DNA of 64,000 nt from assembly GCA_035532275.1 (NCBI GenBank), contig DATKRG010000203.1:1-64000 (forward strand), given 5' to 3'. The stretch's first letter is position 1; the number at the start of each line of letters is the position of its first letter. The stretch comes from UBA9676 sp035532275 (lineage in GTDB: Bacteria > Actinomycetota > Actinomycetes > Streptosporangiales > Streptosporangiaceae). Positions 52,063 through 61,207 of this stretch are shown here, one piece after another. The position numbers were made by a program, and so were the translations under genes. Under the pieces are notes generated by a model, which had not been told where the DNA came from, made no database searches, and saw only the letters and a list, made by a program, of their open reading frames with translations.

Positions 52063-52830
52063 ATGATGAGCTCGACCAACGTGGTGGTTACCGGAGCGGC
52101 CGGGGGGATGGGGGCCGCGGCCGTATCGCTGTTGCTGGCGCGGTCAGTCAATGTGCTTGCCGTCGACCGCGACGAGGCGAGGCTCCGGGCACTGGCCAAG
52201 AAATGGCAGGCCGGCCCCGGAGAGGTGGAGACCCGGGTGGCTGATGTCGGCGATGCTAACGACGTGGAGGCATTCATCGGACGTGCCGTGGAGCGATGGG
52301 GAGGGCTGGATGGCCTGTTCAATATCGCAGGCATCCTAGGCGAGTTCGCATTTATCGCGGACTCCAGCAATGAAGGCTTCGACGAAGTAATCCGGGTCAA
52401 TACAAAGAGCGTATGGCTGGGCATGAAGTATGCGCTGCCGCACCTCATCGCCAGAGGAGGTGGCGCGATCGTGAGCACCGGCTCATACCTGGCCTGGCAT
52501 GCATGCGAGCTGCTGGGGCCTTACAACGCATCGAAGCATGCGCTGGTCGGGCTCACCAAGACTGCAGCGCTGGAATATAGCTCGCACAACATACGTGTGA
52601 ATCTGGTGTGCCCAGGGTCGATGGACACGCAGATGAACATCGATACGGCGGCCGGCCTTTATCCGGGCGATCCGGAGGCGGGGCTCCGGCAACTTGCCGC
52701 CAACACTGCCACCGGTCGCTTCGCTGACCCTGCCGAGGTGGCAGCGGTCGGCGTGTTCGCGCTGCTCGATGCGCCGATGCAGATGACCGGCGCGCTCATC
52801 CCGGTAGACGGAGGTGCGTCGGCCAAGTGA
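52063..52830 (+). CDS. Short-chain dehydrogenase/reductase
   Basis: A 255-aa SDR with VVVTGAAGGMGAAAV near residue 5, FNIAGILGEF, catalytic YNASKHALVG near 157 and terminal MTGALIPVDGGASAK. The ATG at 52063 (or 52066) has GGAGGAGG about five bases upstream. It is 125 bp downstream of the permease in the same orientation. It likely oxidises a hydroxyl of the imported compound, the first of three oxidoreductases in the operon. Confidence 0.9.
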   Translation: MMSSTNVVVTGAAGGMGAAAVSLLLARSVNVLAVDRDEARLRALAKKWQAGPGEVETRVADVGDANDVEAFIGRAVERWGGLDGLFNIAGILGEFAFIADSSNEGFDEVIRVNTKSVWLGMKYALPHLIARGGGAIVSTGSYLAWHACELLGPYNASKHALVGLTKTAALEYSSHNIRVNLVCPGSMDTQMNIDTAAGLYPGDPEAGLRQLAANTATGRFADPAEVAAVGVFALLDAPMQMTGALIPVDGGASAK

Positions 52831-52910
52831 CCTCGCTAGGTGGGGCGTCCCACCGTGCGTCGGTCCGCCCGTGAGCGTCTGCAGCTGATTACCCAAGAGG
52901 AGTGATGTCA

Positions 52911-53801
52911 ATGAGCGACGTACCACAGTTCTCGATCTGCCAGCTTGCCTTGCCCTTCACCAGCATGGAAGATGACCTGGAGATCTGCCGGGACCTGAAT
53001 ATCAAAGGCCTGGGGATCGACGAGAACAAGATGGAGCCCGGCGGCGATGAGCTGCTGATGGCGAAGTTGGCCAGCCTTGGCGTCCGCCCGTCAATCTGCA
53101 CGCCGGCAGTACTGTCGTTGCTTCCCAGCCCGGCTATCCCCGGGCCAGCTGAACCCGAGCGCAGGCTTGGCGAGATCTGTGCCAGTATCCGGCGGCTGGC
53201 CGCGATCGGCGCCGATACCGTCTTCGTGCTTACCGGCCCGGTCGGGGATTACGACAAGGTGACTGCGCGAGAGATAGTCGTTGACGGCCTACGGATGGCG
53301 GCCGAAACCGCCAGAGCGGCCGGCGTGACCTTCGCAGTCGAGCCGATGAGCGAACGCGCCCTGGCCGATCCTGCCGCCGAGCCTGAGATGGGCATCGTCC
53401 GCGAATGGTCATTCATCGGCTCTTTCAACGCGATGCTCACGCTCAGGGAAGAGGTCGGCGACGATCTGAAGATAATCTACGACGTCTGGCATCTGTGGGA
53501 CTCGCCCGACGTGCTGCAGCTGACGCAGAAATACGCTCAATCAGTCGCTGGGGTCCAGATAAACGACTACCGGCAACCCACCCGTCTCCAGCTGGACCGC
53601 CTCCTGCCAGGACAGGGCGTGATCCCCCTGCCGGAGCTTTTCGGTGCGCTGGAGAGGGGCGGCTATCGCGGGTGGTACGACCTCGAAGTGTTCTCCGATC
53701 TGTCGTTGCCAGATTCCATCTGGGCGCGGCCTGCCCGCGAATGGATCGAGGAGGGCAGGAGGGCTTTCCTCACCGCGTGGTCGGCGGCGGACCGCGGCTA
53801 G
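52911..53801 (+). CDS. Sugar-phosphate isomerase/epimerase-like TIM-barrel protein
   Basis: A 296-aa AP-endonuclease-2-type TIM barrel, the fold of xylose isomerase-like enzymes and inosose dehydratase (IolE). Segments are LEICRDLNIKGLGIDENK, RLAAIGADTVFVLTGPVGDY, FAVEPMSERALADP, IIYDVWHLWDSPDVLQ, VQINDYRQPT and GGYRGWYDLEVFSD. They place the usual metal ligands Glu, Asp/His, Asp and Glu in order. The ATG at 52911 has AAGAGGAG eight bases upstream. It could isomerise, epimerise or dehydrate a keto sugar or inosose-like intermediate. Confidence 0.88.
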   Translation: MSDVPQFSICQLALPFTSMEDDLEICRDLNIKGLGIDENKMEPGGDELLMAKLASLGVRPSICTPAVLSLLPSPAIPGPAEPERRLGEICASIRRLAAIGADTVFVLTGPVGDYDKVTAREIVVDGLRMAAETARAAGVTFAVEPMSERALADPAAEPEMGIVREWSFIGSFNAMLTLREEVGDDLKIIYDVWHLWDSPDVLQLTQKYAQSVAGVQINDYRQPTRLQLDRLLPGQGVIPLPELFGALERGGYRGWYDLEVFSDLSLPDSIWARPAREWIEEGRRAFLTAWSAADRG

Positions 53802-53838
53802 CCTTCCAACGGAGAACAGGGCACGAGGAGTGAGATTG

Positions 53839-54897
53839 GTGAGCAGGACCGAACACGGTGCCGGAGTGGCCCATGGCCTGTGGTTCAGTGCGGCCCGGCA
53901 AGCTGAAATGCGGGAGGAGGCTCTGAGGGAGCCGGCCAATAGTGATGTGCTGGTCCGGGCAATTGTCTCCCTGGTCAGTGCTGGCACCGAGCTGCGGGTC
54001 TACCGGGGAGAGGTGTCCGGGCAGGATGACCTTGGCCTGGAGACCGCCGAGGGCACCTTCGAATTCCCGGTGAAGTATGCGTACCAGGTCGTCGGCGAGG
54101 TCATTCAGGCGGCCGACGGTGCGCGATTCAAGCCGGGTGACATCGTGTTCGCGCGCCACCCGCATCAGGACTATTTCACAATCAGAAGTGATAACCGGCT
54201 GCTCTCCGCGGTTCCCGCCGGGCTCACGCCGGAACGCGCCGTTTTCGTCAATCTGCTCGAAGTGGCGCTGAATAGTCAGCTCGATGTGCCAGTCCGTCAT
54301 GGCGACTGCGTGGTCGTCTACGGCCAGGGCATAGTGGGGAGTCTGTGTGCTCAGCTCGCCAGCCGCACAGCGGGCACCGTTATAGTCGTTGATCCGCTTG
54401 CCGTGCGCAGGCAGCAGGCGCTGGCAGGTGGGGCAACCGCGGCCTTCTCTCCGGACGAGGCAGCTGCCGGCATCGAGGACCTCACGAACGGCCGCGGCGC
54501 CGACATCTCGGTCGAGGCGAGCGGGGCGCCGAGCGCGCTCCAGGCGGCCATCACGGCGACCGGCCAGGAGGGCACGATTGTCGCGATTTCTTATTTCGGC
54601 ATGCGCGCTGTCACACTCACGCTCGCTCCCGAGTTCCATTTCCGCCGTCAGCGGATAGTCAGTTCCCAGACCAGCAGCCTCGGTTCGGGTCTCCAGCCCC
54701 GCTGGTCGCTGGACCGGCGGATTGGGGTCGCCTTTAATCTCCTGCAGGCCGATTGGCTCCGCACCCCGGTATCGCACCGACTGCCGTTCGCGAACGCAGC
54801 CGAGGCTTACAGAATTCTCGACACCACGCCTGAGCTTGCTGCCGGGATCCTGCTGGCGTACTCGGATGGGAAGGATATCGATGGTGTGGCAAAGTAA
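53839..54897 (+). CDS. Medium-chain dehydrogenase/reductase without canonical zinc motif
   Basis: A 352-aa MDR-family protein. It has a GroES-like N-terminal part (DVLVRAIVSLVSAGTELRVYRGE, VKYAYQVVGEVIQ, GDIVFARHPHQDYF) and Rossmann domain VVVYGQGIVGSLCAQLASR with VIVVDPLAVRRQQAL. The usual Cys and GHE catalytic zinc ligands and structural-zinc cysteines are absent, resembling BchC-like and other atypical MDRs. The GTG start at 53839 has GAGGAG eight bases upstream. Its last 17 bases overlap the next gene, indicating coupling. Confidence 0.85.
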   Translation: MSRTEHGAGVAHGLWFSAARQAEMREEALREPANSDVLVRAIVSLVSAGTELRVYRGEVSGQDDLGLETAEGTFEFPVKYAYQVVGEVIQAADGARFKPGDIVFARHPHQDYFTIRSDNRLLSAVPAGLTPERAVFVNLLEVALNSQLDVPVRHGDCVVVYGQGIVGSLCAQLASRTAGTVIVVDPLAVRRQQALAGGATAAFSPDEAAAGIEDLTNGRGADISVEASGAPSALQAAITATGQEGTIVAISYFGMRAVTLTLAPEFHFRRQRIVSSQTSSLGSGLQPRWSLDRRIGVAFNLLQADWLRTPVSHRLPFANAAEAYRILDTTPELAAGILLAYSDGKDIDGVAK

Positions 54898-56164
54898 TGT
54901 CGAACTGCTTGGCTACGCTGATCTCGAGGGCCGGTCAGGATTCAAGCTGGCACTTCAGGAGGTGGCCGGCCGGTTCTATCTGTATGTCGCCGCGCTGTGG
55001 GAGCCGGGCTGGAGCCTCCTTGATGTCACCGAACCGGCCAGTCCTCGATTCTTGCGCTGGCTAGATGGACCACCGAATACGTGGACCATTCAGGTGCAGG
55101 TGGCCGATCGCATGATGATCACTGGCCTGGATGAGGTGCCTCCCGGCTGGTCTTCCTCGGTCGGCCAGGCGCCAGCCGCCTGCGGCTTCATGATCTGGGA
55201 CGTGAGCGAGCCGGACCGGCCTGAGCTGGCGGGCCAGTGGTCCAGCGGAGCCGCAGGCACGCACCGGAACTTCTACCACGGAGGGCGGTATGTTCATGTC
55301 ACCACAGGGCTGCCCGGTTACGACGGGTACGTCTACGGCATTGTCGATATCGCGGATCCACGTTCACCCAGCCTGCAGGGCACATGGTGGTACCCGGGAC
55401 AGTACCGGGCCGGGGGCGAGGAGTACTCCGAGGATGATCTGCGGCGGCTGACCACCGGCCGCCCCTACCCAAGCGACGAGGAACCGCAGCACAGCCTGTC
55501 TCTGCACGGCGGTGCCTACGTCCTGGGCAACCGTGCCTACTGCCCGTGGATGAGAGGGGGCCTGGTCATCCTTGACACCAGTAACCCGGCCTTGCCGGAG
55601 TTCATCTCATCACTGCCGGTCTACCCACCGCTTGGCAGCACCATTGCCGTGCATTCGGCGGTCCCACTGCCCGGCCGGAACCTGGTAGTCATCAACAGCG
55701 AGGCACTGCGGGAAGACTGCGACGAGCCGACCGGGTTTGCCGGCATCGTCGACGTCAGCAACGAGAAGGATCCGGTTCTGCTCTCGCTCTTCCCGCAGCC
55801 GCGCCCGCCCAGGGAGTCCGGCATCTCAGGTTTTTGCGCCAAGGGTGGCCGATTCGGCCCTCACAACCAGCATCAAAACCAGGGTCTCAGCTGTCTCGCG
55901 CCGAATGGGGATCTGGTCTACATGACCTATTTCAACGCCGGGCTCCAGATCTTCGATGTCCGCAATCCCCGTGACCCGCACATAGTGGGCTACTGCATCC
56001 CGGACGATCCGCCGACCCGCCGTGGACCACTTCCAAGGACCCTTGTCCACCAAGCCGAGGACGTCCTCGTCGACCGGCGGGGGTTCATATATATGTCGGA
56101 GAAGAACAGTGGTGTCTATATCATGAAATTCGATGACAGGCCCGCTATCGACCGGCCATCGTGA
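54881..56164 (+). CDS. LVIVD-repeat beta-propeller protein
   Basis: A 427-aa protein made of LVIVD-type repeats, which build beta-propellers: YLYVAALWEPGWSLLDVTEP, FMIWDVSEPDRPELAG, VYGIVDIADPRSPSLQG, GLVILDTSNPALPEFISS, AGIVDVSNEKDPVLLS, LQIFDVRNPRDPHIVG and FIYMSEKNSGVYIMKFD. There is no signal peptide. It contains a His-rich stretch HNQHQN that might bind metal. The ATG at 54881 has GGAAGG seven bases upstream, inside the end of the preceding gene. Its role is unknown; location in a catabolic operon makes a lactonase, lyase or scaffold function possible. Confidence 0.85.
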   Translation: MVWQSNVELLGYADLEGRSGFKLALQEVAGRFYLYVAALWEPGWSLLDVTEPASPRFLRWLDGPPNTWTIQVQVADRMMITGLDEVPPGWSSSVGQAPAACGFMIWDVSEPDRPELAGQWSSGAAGTHRNFYHGGRYVHVTTGLPGYDGYVYGIVDIADPRSPSLQGTWWYPGQYRAGGEEYSEDDLRRLTTGRPYPSDEEPQHSLSLHGGAYVLGNRAYCPWMRGGLVILDTSNPALPEFISSLPVYPPLGSTIAVHSAVPLPGRNLVVINSEALREDCDEPTGFAGIVDVSNEKDPVLLSLFPQPRPPRESGISGFCAKGGRFGPHNQHQNQGLSCLAPNGDLVYMTYFNAGLQIFDVRNPRDPHIVGYCIPDDPPTRRGPLPRTLVHQAEDVLVDRRGFIYMSEKNSGVYIMKFDDRPAIDRPS

Positions 56165-56273
56165 CATCCTGGCCAAGAAGCTTTTCCCGGTGCGCGCCAG
56201 AGCCGTATTCAGGCCAGTCGCCAGAGGTTCCCGGCACCCACGCAGGTGCTAAGCAACTAGAAAAGGGATGGGA

Positions 56274-56726
56274 ATGTCCGAGGTCCAGGAAGTCGACGAA
56301 CATCCGCAGAAGATTAGTGTCAGCGCTGTCCAGCCCAATAACATGAATCCAGACGAGGGCTGGCTTGATATGGCGGTGCAATGGGTCGTCACCCGCGCAA
56401 CGGTGGGCTCCGAGAGAACCGTTTTTGGCATCACTACTTTCCCACCTGGAGCACGTCATGATATTCACTATCACCCGCATGCTGAGGAGGTGGAATATCT
56501 CATCGAGGGCACCGGTCTGGCACGGGTGGGCGACGTCAATGTCCGGATGCGGCCGGGAGACGTCGTGGTGGCAAAAGCCAGCGAGAAGCACGGCTTCCAC
56601 AACACTTCTGCCACTGAGCGGGCGGTCATGCTCTGGTGCTACGGCGGGGCGGCCAGCCTTGAGGAGGCCGGTTACGTGCATGAACCACCGGATGCCTCCG
56701 GCATGGCCCACTCCGGCGGCGAATGA
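56274..56726 (+). CDS. Cupin-domain protein
   Basis: A 150-aa single-domain cupin. Motif 1 is HDIHYHPHAEEVEYLIEGTG and motif 2 PGDVVVAKASEKHGFHNTS, supplying the usual His/His/Glu/His metal site. It may be an isomerase, lyase or dioxygenase of the pathway, or a sensor. The ATG at 56274 has AAGGG seven bases upstream, better than the ATG at 56268, which is too close. It follows the propeller gene by 109 bp. Confidence 0.85.
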   Translation: MSEVQEVDEHPQKISVSAVQPNNMNPDEGWLDMAVQWVVTRATVGSERTVFGITTFPPGARHDIHYHPHAEEVEYLIEGTGLARVGDVNVRMRPGDVVVAKASEKHGFHNTSATERAVMLWCYGGAASLEEAGYVHEPPDASGMAHSGGE

Positions 56727-56790
56727 ATCGGCCATCCTGGAGCTCAGCCGGGCTGCCAGGACTGAGTAAGGCCGCCCGGGGAGGGCGCAG

Positions 56791-57939
56791 ATGAATGTCG
56801 ATGACTCCGATCGCACGCCAGCAGGCACGACGATGCGTGCCGCTGTTCTTTACGGTGCGGGTGATCTAAGAATCGAGGACAGACCACGGCCTTCGCCACG
56901 GCCGGGTGAGGTCCTGCTCGAAGTCGGAACCGTCGGCCTCTGCGGCACCGACGCCAGCGAATACACCAACGGGCCCCGCATGTTCCCGGTCCACGAGCGG
57001 CATCCTGTCAGCGGGCACCAGGGGCCAATGATCATCGGTCACGAATTCGCTGGCCGGGTCGTGGCTCTCGGTCCTGACGTCGGTCCTGAATGGCTCGGGC
57101 GCGACGTGGCCTCGTGTGGCGCCATTTCGTGCACTGGGTGCTGGCAGTGCCAGCGGGGCCGGCCGAATCTGTGTACCAGCTATGTCGCCGTTGGGCTGCA
57201 CAGAGATGGGGCACTCGCGGAGTACGTCACAACTCCCCTGCAGAACTGCTCGCCAGTCGACACGCTGGGCATGCCACCCGATGCCGCGGCGCTTGGCCAG
57301 CCCATGTCCATCGCCGTCCACGCCTGCAGTCGCGCGCGAGTGCAGGACGGTGAGCGGGTCCTGATCTTCGGTGTGGGAGGAATCGGTGCATTCCTCGTCT
57401 ACGCGGTCAGTGCCGCCGGCGGCCGGGTCATCGCCGTTGACGCCTCCGCGGACCGCCTGGCTCTCGCGGCTCGCCTTGGCGCACTCGCGACATTTGCCGC
57501 CCAGACGGCTAACGCCGAGGCGCTGGTCTCGGCCCTGGACGGTCCTCCTGAGGTGGTTTTCGAAGCGTCGGGCCGCCCAGAGGCACTAGCTCTGGCCCTC
57601 AGAGTGCTTCCGCCGGGCGGACGCCTTGTCCCAGTCGGTCTCCAGTCGCATGCCGTGGAGCTTGACCTGCGGCAGCTGACACTCTCCGAGCTCGAGTTGA
57701 TCGGGACTATGGCAATGGTGCGTGAACACGACTTCGACAGGGCGCTGAAGCTGGTTGCCGGCCGCCGCGCGGGATGGGGCGATGTGGCGCCCACTGTGGT
57801 GCCGCTGGAGGAACTCGCCGCCGGAGGGCTCAAGACCATCGCCGACGGCAAGGCTGAGGCCGTGAAGCTACTTGTTGACCCTCGCACGACAACAAGTCGC
57901 CCGTCTAGAACGCGTACAACCGAATTCACGGCGGTCTGA
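56791..57939 (+). CDS. Zinc-dependent alcohol dehydrogenase (butanediol/sorbitol dehydrogenase-like)
   Basis: A 382-aa zinc MDR. Catalytic zinc ligands are in GLCGTDASEY and IIGHEFAGRV, the structural zinc cysteines are CTGCWQCQRGRPNLC, and the cofactor motif is FGVGGIGAFLVYAV near residue 193. These resemble (R,R)-butanediol and polyol dehydrogenases. The C-terminal 20 residues (TTTSRPSRTRTTEF) are atypical and may come from the rearrangement that placed a dehydrogenase-RelE chimera just downstream. It is the last intact gene of the catabolic operon and probably oxidises a secondary alcohol of the sugar-like substrate. Confidence 0.9.
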   Translation: MNVDDSDRTPAGTTMRAAVLYGAGDLRIEDRPRPSPRPGEVLLEVGTVGLCGTDASEYTNGPRMFPVHERHPVSGHQGPMIIGHEFAGRVVALGPDVGPEWLGRDVASCGAISCTGCWQCQRGRPNLCTSYVAVGLHRDGALAEYVTTPLQNCSPVDTLGMPPDAAALGQPMSIAVHACSRARVQDGERVLIFGVGGIGAFLVYAVSAAGGRVIAVDASADRLALAARLGALATFAAQTANAEALVSALDGPPEVVFEASGRPEALALALRVLPPGGRLVPVGLQSHAVELDLRQLTLSELELIGTMAMVREHDFDRALKLVAGRRAGWGDVAPTVVPLEELAAGGLKTIADGKAEAVKLLVDPRTTTSRPSRTRTTEFTAV

Positions 57940-57940
57940 G

Positions 57941-58477
57941 ATGGAAGGCGTCGTTGCCGCTGCGGAACGTCGCTCCTGGTGGACTGCCCGGAACGGGCTC
58001 ACCTGCCGGTGCCAAGCGGCAGTCCACCCGAGCGACCTGGCGGCGTCATGCGATGTCCTCATCACCATGCTCGCTGACGACGTCGCGCTCCAAGCCTTCT
58101 ACGTCGGCCCGCACGGAGCGTTGGCAGGGCTGCGGACCGGTCATCTGGTGATCGACATGAGTACCGTCTCGCCGCAAGCGTCCGCAGCCCTGGGGAGACA
58201 GATTCACGACGCCGCGATCGCCTGGACCGCGCCAGCCCGCCGGGCGCTGGCCCGGCTGCCCGAGAAGGTCGCCACTGCCGTGGTGGAATTCCTTTACGGT
58301 TCCCTGGCAGCTAGTCCGCAGCGGGTCGGCAAGCCGCTCAAGCTCGGGCTCGAAGGGCTGCACAGTGCCCGCCGCGGCGACTACCGGGTGGGCTACCGCA
58401 TCGACAACCACCGACTCCGGGTTGACGTTGTGGCTATCGAGCATCGCTCCGATATCTACCGGCCACGCCAGCTGTGA
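57941..58477 (+). pseudogene. Chimera of a 3-hydroxyisobutyrate dehydrogenase fragment and a RelE toxin
   Basis: In one frame, residues about 30-88 are the NAD-binding fragment of a 3-hydroxyisobutyrate/6-phosphogluconate dehydrogenase (CDVLITMLADDVALQAFYVG, GHLVIDMSTVSPQASAALGR). At IHDA it switches to a nearly complete RelE/ParE toxin: AIAWTAPARRALARLPEKVA, VGKPLKLGLEGLHSARRGDY and RVDVVAIEHRSDIYRPRQL. The toxin's own first residues and any antitoxin gene are missing. An ATG at 57941 or 58158 could express it. It arose by deletion fusing two genes; whether a toxic product is made is unknown. Confidence 0.75.
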
Positions 58478-58550
58478 GCTTCACCTGCCAGCCAGCAGGT
58501 ACGGTCCCTGACCGGGTACGACCCCGGGCTGGTGGCTGGTGGACGCCGGC

Positions 58551-59387
58551 TCATGTGCCGGTGAAGCGCGGCTGGCGCTTTTGCGTGAAGGCCGTGACCC
58601 CCTCGATGAAGTCGGCCGACGTGGCCGCCTCCTGCTGGATCCGCGCTTCGAATTCGAGTTGCTCGCCCATCCGGTGGTAGAGCCAGTTGTTGAGCTGGCG
58701 TTTGGTGCCCGCGTAGGACCTGGTCGGGCCGTCCGCCAGCCGCGAGGTAAGCTCGCCTGCGCGGGCGGCGAATTCGCTATCCGGCCAGACCCGGTTGATC
58801 AGGCCCCACTCCAGCGCTTGGGTGGCTGCGATCCGCTCGCCCAGCATGGCCATTTCCGCCGCGCGCGCGAAACCTATCCGCGACGGGACGAGCAATGACG
58901 ATCCGCCGTCCGGCACTAGGCCGATGTTCACGAACGCGAGCAGGAAATACGCTGACTCGGCGGCGGCGACCAGATCGCAGGCGAGCGCCAGCGACAAGCC
59001 GATCCCGGCCGCGGCGCCATTCACCGCGGCAACCACCGGCTTGGGCATCTCCCGGATGCCGACGATGATCGGGTGATAGCGCTCGGTCAGCACACTGTAC
59101 AGATCCAGATCACCCGATGGCGCCCGCTCCATGCCCTCCTTGAGGTCCGCACCGCTGGAGAAAGCACGTCCAGCACCAGTTATCAGCACCGCGCGCACGG
59201 CGGGGTCCTCGCCAACGGCCGTCACCGCATCCAGCAGGTCGAGCGCGAACTGCTGCGTCCAGGCGTTCATGCGGGCGGGACGGTTCAGCTCGATCTTCGC
59301 GGCAGCGCCGCTCCGGTACAGGTTGACGGCCTCATACTCGCGGGCCAGCTCGAACTCGCTCACGACGGCCATCATCCCATCTGGCAC
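58551..59387 (-). CDS. Enoyl-CoA hydratase/isomerase (PaaG-like crotonase)
   Basis: A 278-aa crotonase with RAFSSGADLKEGMERA near residue 75, the oxyanion-hole helix VNGAAAGIGLSLALACDLVA near 125 and FVNIGLVPDGGSSLLVPSRIG, in which VPDGG matches the catalytic Asp region of PaaG-type isomerases. An unusual start cluster (MPDGMMAVVSEFE) leaves the exact start open. It stands alone and convergent to the operon on its right, so no pathway is implied by neighbours; phenylacetate- or fatty-acid-type oxidation is possible. Confidence 0.88.
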   Translation of the reverse strand: MPDGMMAVVSEFELAREYEAVNLYRSGAAAKIELNRPARMNAWTQQFALDLLDAVTAVGEDPAVRAVLITGAGRAFSSGADLKEGMERAPSGDLDLYSVLTERYHPIIVGIREMPKPVVAAVNGAAAGIGLSLALACDLVAAAESAYFLLAFVNIGLVPDGGSSLLVPSRIGFARAAEMAMLGERIAATQALEWGLINRVWPDSEFAARAGELTSRLADGPTRSYAGTKRQLNNWLYHRMGEQLEFEARIQQEAATSADFIEGVTAFTQKRQPRFTGT

Positions 59388-59649
59388 ACCCGCGCAGCTG
59401 ACCAGTCGCCATTAGATGAGTGTGTTGTCACAGCCCGAACATGGGGCGGCAATCGGCGAACCCGGTGACTGTCGCGCCGGTTGGTGGCTGCAACTGCCAC
59501 TTGTGGCGAGTAAGGCGCAGCCGGTCGGAGACCTGCTCTCGGCCGCTTGGCAAGCCTGATCCAGCGGCGAGGAGCTAGCGGGCCTGGCGGTGGGCGTGGC
59601 TGGGTGCTGGGTCTGCCGCCGGTCTGGTGATGCTGGTGCTGGCGGGTCT

Positions 59650-60333
59650 TCACGTGCGGGGGGCAAGGTTGTCGGCTCCGGGCTGGGCGTGCTGGCGGTG
59701 AGGTGGGGCGAAGCGGCAATGCAGGGCGATGGCGCCGCTGGACAGGGCCGCCCACCCGCACCATACGGATGCGAATCCGGAGGCGGTGAGGCGGGCGATG
59801 ATGATGACGGCGACGAGGTTGGCAACGCCGAAGATTGCGACGTGGCGGTAGCCCGATGTCAGCAGCGGCCCGCACACGGCGAGGACGTACAGGGCGGTGA
59901 TCAGCAGGCCGTCATGCAGCCGGACGCTGTATGCGAGGTGGTGGGGGGCGAGCCTGACCCCGACAGGGCCACGGACCATGGCCGCTAGCAGCACCGCGGC
60001 GACCAGTGCGCCGATCGCCGCGAAGGGTGTCATTATCAGCTTTCGCTGCTTCGTCGGCTCAAGCGCGATGACGGCCAGGGGAATGAGCAGGGGCAGCGCA
60101 ACGAAGGCGATCAGCAGGTAAGCCCACAGCGCGAGATGACCGATCCCAGGGGGCACATGGCCCTGGAGCCACAGCCAGGCGAGCGCCTCGATGAACTGGT
60201 GGGCGCCGAGCAGCAGGGGAATCCACGCCAAAGCGATGAGCTCGCGGCGCTGGTGGATGTGGCGGACAGCGTCGACGCCGATCGCGCTGATCACCACGCC
60301 GCCGATGAGGTCAGCCTGCGGGGAGAAGCACAC
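59650..60333 (-). CDS. DUF6629-like integral membrane protein
   Basis: A 227-aa membrane protein with about seven hydrophobic segments (LIALAWIPLLLGAHQFIEALAW, ALWAYLLIAFVALPLLIPLAVI, FAAIGALVAAVLLAAMV, LLITALYVLAVCGPLL, VAIFGVANLVAVIII). It begins MCFSPQADL, the conserved N-terminus of DUF6629-type proteins, which are widespread in actinobacteria and have no known function. The C-terminal 30 residues are hydrophilic. It stands alone; no regulatory site was recognised. Confidence 0.8.
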   Translation of the reverse strand: MCFSPQADLIGGVVISAIGVDAVRHIHQRRELIALAWIPLLLGAHQFIEALAWLWLQGHVPPGIGHLALWAYLLIAFVALPLLIPLAVIALEPTKQRKLIMTPFAAIGALVAAVLLAAMVRGPVGVRLAPHHLAYSVRLHDGLLITALYVLAVCGPLLTSGYRHVAIFGVANLVAVIIIARLTASGFASVWCGWAALSSGAIALHCRFAPPHRQHAQPGADNLAPRT

Positions 60334-60834
60334 GTGCTTTCCTCATGCCAGCAACACCCCAGCCTGTTCGCCGCCCGACTTGTCCACGTCCACCCTGTAC
60401 CAGAACCAGCCTCCCCCGGCAGGTACACCAGTCCCGCGAAACTAGGGTCCTTTGACCGCTCCCAGGACTGAGTGGACCACATCCCCGCGGGCGATGACAT
60501 CATCGCCCGATGCGGACCGCGATCGTGCGCGCCACCGGTGAGGTGCATCAGTCCCAGTGCGCCGGATCAACCTGACCTGCGCGTCTCAGGTGATGAGCAC
60601 CGTTAGAGGCCAAAGAGGATGGAGGTGCACCAGACTGCGGGATCCACCCCCTTCGCCTGGCAGCACACACCCGGTATGGGTCAGGCGGCTGTGATGTTCC
60701 TGACACTATGACGGTCGCTGCAATCCTTTGCAGCGCTGCCGGGTAGCCTCTGTGGAGGCCATAGCACCGTGACCGGCCCCGGGAAACGGGGGACTTCATC
60801 GCCGAAGAGGTCACCCGGCGAGAGGGCATATCGG
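60334..60834. other. Intergenic region, no gene supported
   Basis: About 500 bp without a supported gene. Open frames on both strands are short and of shadow-like composition. I saw no clear hairpin or repeat. Confidence 0.4.
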
Positions 60835-60900
60835 ATGGCATTGATCGCCCCCAGGGTAATCGCCCGGGTCAGCAGCAGTTCCGCCAGCGGGTTCGCGGTG

Positions 60901-61101
60901 ATGTCCTGGGAGTGGATCATGCGTGCCGACGGGCAGGTGTTCTACCGGCTCACCAAGGTTGGCGGCCGGGGGGAGCGGAATCCGTGGAGCCTGGTCACCC
61001 AGCTGGCGGCGGCCGAGCTGCAAGCCCTCAGCGAGGAAAGATCCAAGGCCACGGCCGTGCTGGATGATCTTGCCCGCCAGCACGGGCACAGAATCGGCTG
61101 A
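60901..61101 (+). CDS. Small hypothetical protein
   Basis: A possible 66-aa protein beginning MSWEWIMRADGQVFYRLTKV and ending with a helical segment (LAAAELQALSEERSKATAVLDDLARQHG). Composition is protein-like and codon positions fit local coding bias, but no good ribosome site precedes ATG 60901; the frame is open back to 60769. It faces the YidC gene convergently. No family is recognised. Confidence 0.4.
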   Translation: MSWEWIMRADGQVFYRLTKVGGRGERNPWSLVTQLAAAELQALSEERSKATAVLDDLARQHGHRIG

Positions 61102-61207
61102 GCAAGGGCGACCACGATGTGGGCTCTGGCGTAGAGCTGGTCCCGTGCGCCGGGGAGCTGCCGGCCGTGGTAGGCCATGGCCGGGTCCGGGAGCCGCCAC
61201 AGCGGCC

